In this document: positions 55,278 to 63,161 of the stretch, in pieces
Numbering within the stretch: the stretch's first letter is position 1
How the letters are laid out: every line of letters starts with the position of its first letter
Source of the DNA: Vagococcus acidifermentans
Lineage (GTDB): Bacteria; Bacillota; Bacilli; Lactobacillales; Vagococcaceae
Reading direction: 5' to 3'
Assembly (NCBI RefSeq): GCF_003987655.1
Contig: NZ_NGKC01000002.1
Location: forward strand, 210,587-274,586
DNA length: 64,000 nucleotides
The notes under the pieces: model-generated
The model's input: only the letters and a program-made list of their open reading frames with translations
Told to the model about the DNA's origin: nothing
The model's database searches: none
Translations under genes and position numbers: made by a program

Positions 55278-57860
55278 GTGACATGGCATCAAAAAGAAAC
55301 TGATACAGTCTTAAACGAGTTTGGCACATCACTTAAAGGCTTGTCAGCTGATGAAAGAAAAGAGCGGTTGGAAGCTGCGGGAAGCAATCAGTTATCTGAA
55401 AAAGAGCCGCTGAAAGCATGGCAAAAAATCGGTAAGCACTTTGTCGACGTGTTAATCATCGTGCTGATTGCAGCCGGAATTTTAAAAGGACTGACCGGCG
55501 ATTACATTGAGATGGCGATTATTTTTGCAGTTGTCCTCATTAACGGGTGTATCAGCTACTTTCAAGAGCGGAAAGCAGAAGAGTCCCTTGACGGATTAAA
55601 GCAAATGATGGGTATGGAAACCATTATTTTATCAGAGAACAAGCAAGTCACCGTCGATACCGCGGCTCTGGTACCCGGCGACATCGTACTGCTGCGTTCG
55701 GGTGACGTTGTGCCGGCTGATTTACGATTAATCAGCACATCAGAGTTGGTGATTGAAGAGTCTGTCCTGACTGGCGAGTCAGTTCCTATAGAAAAAAAAG
55801 AGATGATGTTTGATGCAGATGTTGCTTTAGGGGATCGTATAAATATGGCTTTTTCAGGAACACTTGTTCAGTCGGGGACAGCTAGCGGTGTTGTCGTTGC
55901 TACCGGCGATAAAACTGAGCTTGGCAAAATCAATGCGGCACTTTTATCTGTGGCGCAGCAGACAACGCCGTTAATCAAAAAAATGACACACTTAAATAAA
56001 CTGATTGTCAAAGGCTTGCTTGTTTTAATCGCTTTTGTCGTCGTGTTTGCGGTCTTCAGGTACGGGATGGAATTTAATTTATTGCTGTCAGCGCTGATTG
56101 CACTGATTGTGGCGGTTGTACCAGAAGGACTGCCGGCAGTATTAACGATGATTTTATCCATGGGTGTGAACACGATGGCTAAAGAGAATGCCATCATCAA
56201 ACATTTGCCCGCGGTCGAAACGCTGGGTGCTATGACTGTTATTTGTTCGGATAAAACAGGGACACTGACCAAAAACGATATGACAGTAGCAGATGTGATT
56301 ACCAAAAACGGCCAGCTTGATACCAGTGCCGCGGTAACAAAAGCAGAACAGCTTTTATTGTCAGTGATGAGCAGCTGTCAGGACATCCGGACTGACAGCT
56401 GCCAGAAGTTGTCTGAGTTATCGGGAAATCCGACAGAGCGGGCATTGCTGATGTATTCAGAACCACTATCCGGCGATTTTTTACCGGCAATCGACAAATT
56501 GCCGTTTCATTCGGAGCATAAATTTATGGCCACACTACATGATTTGCCGGATAAGTCACGTTGCCTCTATGTAAAAGGCGCACCGGAAAAATTGCTGGCC
56601 CAAAGTCGGCTGACAAAACAGGAGCGGCACTACTGGCAGACACAAACGGACCGGTTGACAAAAAAGGGCAGACGTGTGTTGGGATTTGCCGTCAAACCGG
56701 ATTTTTCGGGACAGACAGTTGAGCATGAGGATGTGTCTGATTTGCAGATGATTGGTTTGGCGGGGATAATCGATCCGCCGAAAGAGGAGGCAATCGTTGC
56801 GGTTGAGCAATGTTTGCAGGCAGGGATTGCCGTGAAAATGATTACGGGAGACCATAAGGACACCGCACGGGCCATTGGCGAAACACTGGGGATGAAGCAT
56901 ACTTGCCGCGTACTGGAAGGAAGCGACATCGAAAGCATGTCTGATGCTTCTTTGCAGAGCCTCGTACAAGAGGTGGATATTTTTGCCCGGACAACACCTG
57001 AACAGAAACTGCGAATCGTCAATGCACTTCAGGCAAATGGCGAAATCGTCGGGATGACCGGGGACGGCGTCAACGATGCGCCGGCACTAAAGAAAGCAGA
57101 TATTGGGATTGCTATGGGGATTAAAGGCAGTGATGTCAGCAAGCAGGCGGCAGATATGATACTTGCCGATGACCATTTCGCCACAATTGCCCGGGCGGTC
57201 AAAGAAGGCAGACGCCTGTACGACAATTTAACCAAAACCATTCATTTTTTTCTGCCCTCCTCTTTGGCGCAGGGGCTGGTTGTTCTGGTTGCACTGTTGA
57301 CAAACATGCCGCTGCCGTTAAGCCCGACTCAAGTATTGTGGGTCAACATGGTTACGACTGTGGCACTTTCCTATGCAATTGGTTTTGAAAAGGCTGCCCG
57401 CGATACAATGACTCGTGCGCCGCGCCCTGTGAACGAGCCGATTTTGTCCGGCTACAGCCTGTTCAGGATTTTTTATGTGTCATTGCTGGTTACTGTGCCT
57501 TGTTTTATTGTTGCTTCCCAATTCGAGGACACTGCGGTCAGACAAACAGTACTGCTGCAAGGGATTGTTTTGTCTCAAGCATGCTACATGCTCAGCTGCC
57601 GTGAACTGCTCCATCCAGCAATCAATCGCAACATGTTCCGTAATAAAGCATTATTCATCTCGTTTGGCGCGTTGTTCATACTGCAGTTTTTTTCTGTCAA
57701 TACCCCGTACGGCAATGCGCTTCTCGGCACAGTCCCGCTGTCGGCAGAACAGCAGATTCAACTGATACTGGTTGGCGCGATTCTTTTTGTCATCGTTGAA
57801 ACCGAAAAAATGATTACCAAGTATCTGGCGGGTAGAAAGAGCAGGACAAAACTTGCCTAA
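55278..57860 (+). CDS. P2-type cation-transporting ATPase (Ca2+-ATPase-like)
   Basis: An 860-residue P-type ATPase of the calcium/PMCA-SERCA-like group with about ten helices. The N-terminal cation ATPase domain is WHQKETDTVLNEFGTSLKGLSADE; the actuator has VLTGESVPIEK; the ion site in helix 4 is VAVVPEGLPAVL; phosphorylation is at D325 in CSDKTGT; the hinge is TGDGVNDAPALKKADIGIAMG. It probably exports Ca2+ (PEGLP type). I start at GTG 55278, 9 bases after AGAAAGGG; the TTG at 55269 touches that site. A strong terminator follows. Confidence 0.9.
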   Translation: MTWHQKETDTVLNEFGTSLKGLSADERKERLEAAGSNQLSEKEPLKAWQKIGKHFVDVLIIVLIAAGILKGLTGDYIEMAIIFAVVLINGCISYFQERKAEESLDGLKQMMGMETIILSENKQVTVDTAALVPGDIVLLRSGDVVPADLRLISTSELVIEESVLTGESVPIEKKEMMFDADVALGDRINMAFSGTLVQSGTASGVVVATGDKTELGKINAALLSVAQQTTPLIKKMTHLNKLIVKGLLVLIAFVVVFAVFRYGMEFNLLLSALIALIVAVVPEGLPAVLTMILSMGVNTMAKENAIIKHLPAVETLGAMTVICSDKTGTLTKNDMTVADVITKNGQLDTSAAVTKAEQLLLSVMSSCQDIRTDSCQKLSELSGNPTERALLMYSEPLSGDFLPAIDKLPFHSEHKFMATLHDLPDKSRCLYVKGAPEKLLAQSRLTKQERHYWQTQTDRLTKKGRRVLGFAVKPDFSGQTVEHEDVSDLQMIGLAGIIDPPKEEAIVAVEQCLQAGIAVKMITGDHKDTARAIGETLGMKHTCRVLEGSDIESMSDASLQSLVQEVDIFARTTPEQKLRIVNALQANGEIVGMTGDGVNDAPALKKADIGIAMGIKGSDVSKQAADMILADDHFATIARAVKEGRRLYDNLTKTIHFFLPSSLAQGLVVLVALLTNMPLPLSPTQVLWVNMVTTVALSYAIGFEKAARDTMTRAPRPVNEPILSGYSLFRIFYVSLLVTVPCFIVASQFEDTAVRQTVLLQGIVLSQACYMLSCRELLHPAINRNMFRNKALFISFGALFILQFFSVNTPYGNALLGTVPLSAEQQIQLILVGAILFVIVETEKMITKYLAGRKSRTKLA

Positions 57861-57904
57861 CCGAGCAGCTTCAGCTAACCAATGGCTGAAGCTGCTCGGT
57901 TTTT
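57861..57904 (+). terminator. Bidirectional terminator between cation ATPase and Mga-type gene
   Basis: CCGAGCAGCTTCAGC and GCTGAAGCTGCTCGG form a perfect 15-bp stem (57861-57875/57885-57899) with TTTTT downstream; lies between convergent genes. Confidence 0.92.
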
Positions 57905-59357
57905 ATAAATACAAGGACGAAACAGCCCGTTTTAAACGGTCTAATTCGTTGCGGGTCGGGATGGATGAAATATAATAGACAGGCAATGTCAAAGAGGATT
58001 CAATCAGCATGTTGCTGATAAGGATATCGCTGTCACCGCCGGGCAAGTGCGGCAGCTCGTCCAGCTCTGTCATTGCCAATGCGACGCGGCTTCCTAACAA
58101 GCCTTGAAGTTCCTGATACAGATAGTTTTTCCAGGCAGGCTCGCCTTGAAAGACAAAGTAGGCGGTCAACCATGTTTGATTGACAGAAAGCAATGCGTCT
58201 TGTGTGATCAGCAGCAATGTGCTGACGACAGGTGCTGAATCAGCCACTCTGATTATGCTGTTGCTGTGGTTTATCAGATGATCTATAAACTGGAACAGTT
58301 CAGGAAATTTGTCTTGGCTGAATTCAATCAGTTCCTGATGTTCCAACAGAAAGCGGTCTGCAAGTATATGCGACTCCGCGTATTTTAAAAAGAATAAAAG
58401 CAGGCCGTCAGTCAAAGCTGTCAAATTAACGGTTTTACCAAGATGTGCGCTGATTTTTCCGGCAGTTGCGTCGCAGTAGGAAATGAGATGCTGGTAATGC
58501 GACACGATAGTTTGCTGCAGTACGGGAGGCAGTGTTTTATTATATCCCCAGCTTTCCAGAAAACAGAAAAAAGCAAAAAACAGCTCGTCGTCTTTTATGT
58601 AAATCCCCTCCGACTCGTACAATGTCTCCAAGTATTGTTTAAAGAGCACGAATAACGGGTCGTCGAAATTCGCTGCCATATCATCAGACAAACGGCACCC
58701 CGCTTTTATGCGAATCGTATTGATGAAAAACCAGCAAGTACCGAACACTGTCTCAGTTGCAACGTCAAGATCGTTTCGTCTGAGCTGTTTCAAAAAGAAC
58801 TGATAGTTGCTTTCGTGAACAGGATAATCGTCAAAGAAGAAGTTGTTGTGGGTAAACGGCAGCAGCAGGCGGTGGTAAAAAATCCGGATGTTTATTTCAT
58901 CTCCTTTCCAATAGAGTGTCTTTGCTGTCAAACGGATGCTTAAATGGAATGAGTCAAGCTGCATATTCATTTTGGTGATATGGCGCCGCAGTGTTTCAAA
59001 AGACACACCGTTTTCGGCTGCGAACAGCTGGACCGGCACTTGACTTGTTTTCAATAATTCCCGTACGATACGGATACCGAGGGAATCATTCATGAAATTT
59101 TCCCAGATGTGATTTGCCGGCGTGCTGCCGTAATTGACCAGCTGCATGCCGTTGTTGCCCTCTGCTTCGATTACCCAGCCTGCGGGCAGTTCGCTCCGCA
59201 TGTGGGAAATATCATTAAAGACAGTTCGTTCGGTTGTCTTGACAAGCGCAGCAATCTGTTTGGCGGTGGCTTTTTCTTGATTCACAAGGCATTCGATGAT
59301 GGCGATTTTTCTGCGGATATCTTTTTCAGTGATAAGTTGTTTTGCTAAAAAGTACAT
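57903..59357 (-). CDS. Mga-family transcriptional regulator
   Basis: A 484-residue regulator of the Mga/AtxA group. N-terminal helix-turn-helix ATAKQIAALVKTTERTVFNDISHMRSEL (residues ~30-60), a second Mga-type helix-turn-helix NGVSFETLRRHITKMNMQLDSF (~115-135), then a long mostly helical region where PRD domains normally lie, and a C-terminal EIIB-like segment (ALAMTELDELPHLPGGDSDILISNML). The start ATG 59357 follows GGAGG by 7 bases. The convergent neighbour is a cation ATPase and the divergent one is ahpC; no target is obvious. Confidence 0.8.
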   Translation of the reverse strand: MYFLAKQLITEKDIRRKIAIIECLVNQEKATAKQIAALVKTTERTVFNDISHMRSELPAGWVIEAEGNNGMQLVNYGSTPANHIWENFMNDSLGIRIVRELLKTSQVPVQLFAAENGVSFETLRRHITKMNMQLDSFHLSIRLTAKTLYWKGDEINIRIFYHRLLLPFTHNNFFFDDYPVHESNYQFFLKQLRRNDLDVATETVFGTCWFFINTIRIKAGCRLSDDMAANFDDPLFVLFKQYLETLYESEGIYIKDDELFFAFFCFLESWGYNKTLPPVLQQTIVSHYQHLISYCDATAGKISAHLGKTVNLTALTDGLLLFFLKYAESHILADRFLLEHQELIEFSQDKFPELFQFIDHLINHSNSIIRVADSAPVVSTLLLITQDALLSVNQTWLTAYFVFQGEPAWKNYLYQELQGLLGSRVALAMTELDELPHLPGGDSDILISNMLIESSLTLPVYYISSIPTRNELDRLKRAVSSLYL

Positions 59358-59591
59358 GGTGTTTCCTCCAGACACACATAGGCCGCACAGCAGGGTGTAG
59401 GTATGTGCTTGTTTTCACAAATAGTGAGTCTTTATTCCTTAGAAAATTTTATCAAAAAATCAGGATGATGGCTAATTTTTATACATGACAAAATTGACAA
59501 AAGTGTTTTTTTAAAAGATTATCGCACTATCTGTGAATCATGCATAAGAGTGAAGAGCTGCTGTCAGTTGTAATAAATTAGTTTATGCAAA

Positions 59592-59615
59592 TGAGAATGA
59601 TTATGATAATTATAT
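59592..59615 (+). promoter_or_regulatory. Overlapping Fur-like and PerR-like boxes
   Basis: TGAGAATGATTATGA (59592-59606) matches the 7-1-7 Fur consensus TGATAATNATTATCA with two mismatches; TTATGATAATTATAT (59601-59615) matches the PerR consensus TTATAATNATTATAA with two mismatches. Confidence 0.55.
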
Positions 59616-59656
59616 TCAAAGATGTTAAAATAAAGCCGTAGTACCTCGGAGTATAA

Positions 59657-59671
59657 TTATAATAATTATAA
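59657..59671 (+). promoter_or_regulatory. PerR box upstream of ahpCF
   Basis: TTATAATAATTATAA is an exact match to the PerR consensus TTATAATNATTATAA, 25 bases upstream of the ahpC -35. PerR, a metal-dependent peroxide sensor, should repress ahpCF until oxidised. Confidence 0.85.
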
Positions 59672-59695
59672 AAAGGGAATAATTACAAAAATGTC

Positions 59696-59724
59696 TTGAC
59701 TTTCTTTTTTTGAAGCTTCATAAT
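59696..59724 (+). promoter_or_regulatory. Promoter of ahpCF
   Basis: TTGACT (59696-59701), 17 bases, CATAAT (59719-59724). Confidence 0.72.
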
Positions 59725-59789
59725 TAATATTGTAAGTTATTTTACATATCGTTCTGCAAAGAACAATAATTTATCGGGAGGAATCTTAC

Positions 59790-60353
59790 ATGTCATTAAT
59801 TGGTAAAGAAATTGAAGAGTTTTCAGCACACGCGTATCACCAAGGAAAATTCATCGACGTTTCATCAGAAGATTTTAAAGGACGCTGGAGCATTGTTTGT
59901 TTTTACCCGGCTGATTTCACATTTGTCTGCCCAACTGAGCTTGAGGACTTGCAAGGACAATATGATGACTTGAAAAAACTGGGAGTGGAAGTTTATTCTG
60001 TATCCACTGACACTCATTTTACCCATAAAGCATGGCATGACCATTCAGACGCAATCGGTAAAATCGAATATATTATGATTGGTGATCCTTCTCATAAAAT
60101 TTCACGTATATTTGACGTGTTGGACGAAGAAGAAGGGACCGCGCAGCGCGGCACGTTTATCATTGATCCGGACGGAGTGGTCCAAAGTATCGAAATCAAT
60201 GCAGACGGTATCGGACGCGATGCAAGCATCCTGATTGATAAAATTAAAGCAGCCCAATACGTGCGCACACATCCGGGCGAAGTATGTCCGGCCAAGTGGA
60301 AAGAGGGCGAAGAAACATTGACAACAACCATTGATTTGGTTGGTAAGATTTAA
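59790..60353 (+). CDS. ahpC: Alkyl hydroperoxide reductase AhpC (peroxiredoxin)
   Basis: A 187-residue typical 2-Cys peroxiredoxin that reduces H2O2 and organic peroxides in the cytoplasm. Peroxidatic C47 lies in DFTFVCPTE, resolving C166 in [10 protein letters not shown]. It is reduced by AhpF, encoded 11 bases downstream. GGGAGGAAT precedes the ATG. Controlled by the PerR box upstream. Confidence 0.96.
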   Translation: MSLIGKEIEEFSAHAYHQGKFIDVSSEDFKGRWSIVCFYPADFTFVCPTELEDLQGQYDDLKKLGVEVYSVSTDTHFTHKAWHDHSDAIGKIEYIMIGDPSHKISRIFDVLDEEEGTAQRGTFIIDPDGVVQSIEINADGIGRDASILIDKIKAAQYVRTHPGEVCPAKWKEGEETLTTTIDLVGKI

Positions 60354-60364
60354 GGAGAATTGCC

Positions 60365-61900
60365 ATGAGTTTAGATGCAGGGTTAAAAAGCCAATTGGCA
60401 CAATATCTTGATTTATTGGAAAATAATCTCGTGCTGACGGTCAGTCTGGACGGTAGCGAAAATTCGCAAAAGATGGCGGAGTTTATCAACGAAATTGCTG
60501 ATATGACACCTAAAATAACAGTCAAAGAAGGACGTTTGAAGCGGACACCGAGTTTTGCCGTTGATCGGGAAGGCGAGGCAAGCAGCGGCATTGTATTTGC
60601 CGGCATTCCTCTTGGACATGAATTTACTTCGCTGGTTCTCGCACTTCTTCAAGTAGGCGGACGGGCACCTAAGATTGATGAGGCGGCAGCTGATCAAATT
60701 AAACAAATCAATAAACAGCTGGCGTTTGAAACATATGTCAGTTTAACTTGTCACAACTGTCCGGATGTGGTGCAGACGCTAAATATCATGAGCGTCCTGA
60801 ATCCTAATATTTCACATACGATGGTTGAAGGCGGCATGTTCAAAGATGAAGTCGAGGCAAAAGGCATCATGGCTGTACCGACTGTGATGCTGGACGGCGA
60901 AGAGTTTATAAGCGGACGCACAACGATTGAAGCAATTCTCGAGAAAATAGCAGGACCGGCGGACGCTTCAGAATTTGAAGGAAAAGACCCGTTTGACGTA
61001 TTGGTGGTCGGCGGCGGTCCAGCTGGGGCGAGTGCAGCTATCTATGCTGCCAGAAAAGGGATCCGCACAGGATTAGTGGCTGAAACATTCGGTGGACAAG
61101 TACTCGAAACACTCGGTATCGAAAATGTTATCGGCACGACATACACCGAAGGACCGAAGCTGATGGCCCAAGTTGAAGCGCACGTGTCAGAATATGACGT
61201 CGATATCATGAAGTCGCAGCGTGTTTCCGGCATTGAGAAAAAAGACCTGGTCGAAGTGACCTTGGAAAACGGCGCAGTACTTAAAAGCAAGACAGCTGTC
61301 CTGGCAACCGGTGCCCGCTGGCGCAATATCGGTGTTCCCGGTGAGCAGGAGTTCAAAAACAAAGGGGTGGCTTACTGCCCGCATTGTGATGGCCCGCTGT
61401 TTGAAGGTAAAAATGTTGCAGTTATCGGCGGCGGCAACTCGGGTATCGAAGCGGCTATCGATTTGGCCGGTCTCGTCAACCATGTGACTGTTTTGGAATT
61501 TATGCCGGAATTAAAAGCTGATAAAGTGCTGCAGGACAGATTGTATTCACTGCCGAATGTGACAGTGTTGACCAATATCCAAACCAAAGAGATTACCGGT
61601 ACTGATAAAGTCAACGGTATAACCTATGCTGACCGCGAGACTGGCGAGGAAACACATCTGGCGTTGGACGGGGTCTTTATCTTGATAGGTCTCGTTCCGG
61701 TAACTGACTGGCTCGGCGATTCTGTGGAGCGCAACCGGATGGGAGAAATTCTGGTCGACAAGCACGGCGCAACCAGCATGCCGGGGGTGTTTGCTGCAGG
61801 CGACTGCACGGACAGCGCGTATAAACAAATCATTATTTCAATGGGCTCCGGTGCAACGGCGGCTCTTGGCGCGTTTGATTATATGATTAGGAATATATAG
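60365..61900 (+). CDS. ahpF: Alkyl hydroperoxide reductase subunit F (AhpF)
   Basis: A 511-residue flavoprotein that moves electrons from NADH to AhpC. The N-terminal tandem thioredoxin-like domain carries C129-x-x-C132 (TCHNCPDV). The thioredoxin-reductase-like part has FAD motif VVGGGPAGASAAIYAARKG, redox pair C338-x-x-C341 (YCPHCDG), NAD motif VIGGGNSGIEAAIDLAG and FAD motif GVFAAGDCTDS. GGAG precedes the ATG. Last gene of the ahpCF operon. Confidence 0.96.
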   Translation: MSLDAGLKSQLAQYLDLLENNLVLTVSLDGSENSQKMAEFINEIADMTPKITVKEGRLKRTPSFAVDREGEASSGIVFAGIPLGHEFTSLVLALLQVGGRAPKIDEAAADQIKQINKQLAFETYVSLTCHNCPDVVQTLNIMSVLNPNISHTMVEGGMFKDEVEAKGIMAVPTVMLDGEEFISGRTTIEAILEKIAGPADASEFEGKDPFDVLVVGGGPAGASAAIYAARKGIRTGLVAETFGGQVLETLGIENVIGTTYTEGPKLMAQVEAHVSEYDVDIMKSQRVSGIEKKDLVEVTLENGAVLKSKTAVLATGARWRNIGVPGEQEFKNKGVAYCPHCDGPLFEGKNVAVIGGGNSGIEAAIDLAGLVNHVTVLEFMPELKADKVLQDRLYSLPNVTVLTNIQTKEITGTDKVNGITYADRETGEETHLALDGVFILIGLVPVTDWLGDSVERNRMGEILVDKHGATSMPGVFAAGDCTDSAYKQIIISMGSGATAALGAFDYMIRNI

Positions 61901-61955
61901 GGAAGTAAGGTTTAAGAAATTTGGGTCAGTATTAAAAATGAACCAAGCCGCTATA

Positions 61956-61998
61956 AATAATGGGACTGATAGAAAAATTCTATCAGTCTCATTATTTT
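61956..61998 (+). terminator. Terminator after ahpF
   Basis: AATAATGGGACTGATAGAA pairs with TTCTATCAGTCTCATTATT (one G-U) around AAA and is followed by T residues. Confidence 0.9.
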
Positions 61999-62076
61999 TG
62001 TAAAAAAACAAGCCGACATACAAAATTTCCGTTAGAATAGAATCACCATAACACTATCTAAAAAGGAAGATTTTAT

Positions 62077-63128
62077 ATGTCGACATCTCATCCTATCAAA
62101 CAATTACTCGGAGTGAAAGATAAATATATCCAAATCCACAACTGTCATGAAGATGTATACAAAGGGAAGAAGGTGATGATTGCTGAAACTGACTTGATTC
62201 GCTCGTTTAACCGCTGCCCGTTGCCAAGTGTCAAGCACAACCATCCTGCGCACATTATCTGAATTGACTGGCGAAATTAACCAGAAGAAAGACTAGTTAC
62301 CGACGTGTCTCTTATTCGATGAATTCCGTTCGTTACCATCATGTTACGGAAAATACTCCTTCTCCTGCATGGACGGCGATACCGGCAAACTCTTTGACAT
62401 TTTACCGAGCCGCAGGAAAAAAGACTTGGTCGCGTATTTCCTGCGCTTTGACCGCAAGGCGCGTGACAGAGTCTGCTATATCGTGATAGATATGAACGCT
62501 CTCTACTTTGCGTTGATGAGGGAGTGTTTCCCAAATGCCGGACCGGTTTCATATGATTCAACACTTAAACAAAGGGTTTAACGCTGTTCGGATACGTGTC
62601 ATGAAGCACCTTGATCAAACGAATGCTGCCCAAGCCAAACTGTATCGACAATTAAAATCATTGTACAAATTACTCTTGAAGTCTGCGGATAAGTTGGATT
62701 ACGTCACATTTAAAAAGGGACGAAACTTTGGGTGGAGTTATTTGACTGATGCTGAAGTCGTGGACCGCTTATTATTGATTTCTTCTGAATTAAAAACGGC
62801 TTATCATTACTACCAACAACTCTTTGCAGCTTATCATGCCAAAGATGCTGACCAGTTCTTCAATCTACTTAAAGACGCGCCAAATGAACTGCCGGGGGAG
62901 TTGAAGCATATCAAAAAAGCCTTTTTTAAATACGAGAGCGGCATTCACTTAGCCTTTACCACACCGTATTCTAATGGGCGTTTAGAGAACCTGCATACGC
63001 ATATTAAGACCTTAAAACGAATAGCTTATGGCTTTAGGAGCTTTACCAATATGCGCACCAGTGGGTTGATTCAAATAAAGAAACACCGGAGAAGGAAAAC
63101 TATTCCTTACTCCGATGTTCATAGGTGA
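62077..63128 (+). pseudogene. Decayed ISL3-family transposase
   Basis: Pieces of one ISL3 (IS1167-like) transposase in order but in different frames. The N-terminal part at 62077-62262 starts SHPIKQLLGVKDKYIQI and then jumps to SVKHNHPAHII, implying loss of roughly 300 bases. ELTGEINQKKD follows in another frame before a stop at 62295. LLFDEFRSLPSCYGKYSFSCMDGDTGKLFDILP (about 62310-62400) runs to MRECFPNAG near 62540. After a frameshift, PDRFHMIQHLNKGF begins the C-terminal part (62535-63128), with the family ending YSNGRLENLHTHIKTLKRIAYGF. An intact member has about 430 codons; this cannot give an active enzyme. Confidence 0.88.
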
Positions 63129-63135
63129 TACTATC

Positions 63136-63157
63136 GGTCCGATTTGACGAAGTGCTG
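63136..63157 (+). repeat. Right terminal inverted repeat of the ISL3 element
   Basis: GGTCCGATTTGACGAAGTGCTG reads on the other strand as a start like the GGCTCTTCGTCAAATTGGAC ends of ISL3/IS1167 elements. I found no matching left end before 62077, so that end seems lost. Confidence 0.62.
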
Positions 63158-63161
63158 ATTA

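Larger units (their letters stand above)
59358..59789 (+). other. 432-base intergenic region between the Mga gene and ahpC
   Basis: Very AT-rich control region. The left half should contain the promoter of the leftward Mga gene (no convincing -10/-35 pair). The right half holds a Fur-like box at 59592-59606, a degenerate PerR box at 59601-59615, a perfect PerR box at 59657-59671 and the ahpC promoter at 59696-59724. I see no small gene in it. Confidence 0.7.

Noticed and set aside
62369..62581. Independent small gene of 70 codons
   Set aside because: Its sequence (DGDTGKLFDILPSRRKKDLVAYFLRF) is the middle part of an ISL3 transposase in a shifted frame, so it belongs to the pseudogene.
63087..63120. 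Resemblance of the hairpin at the end of the ISL3 relic to the malY terminator (shared TCCGATGTT)
   Set aside because: Nine shared bases are too few to claim that the malY terminator came from an IS; the surrounding sequence differs.
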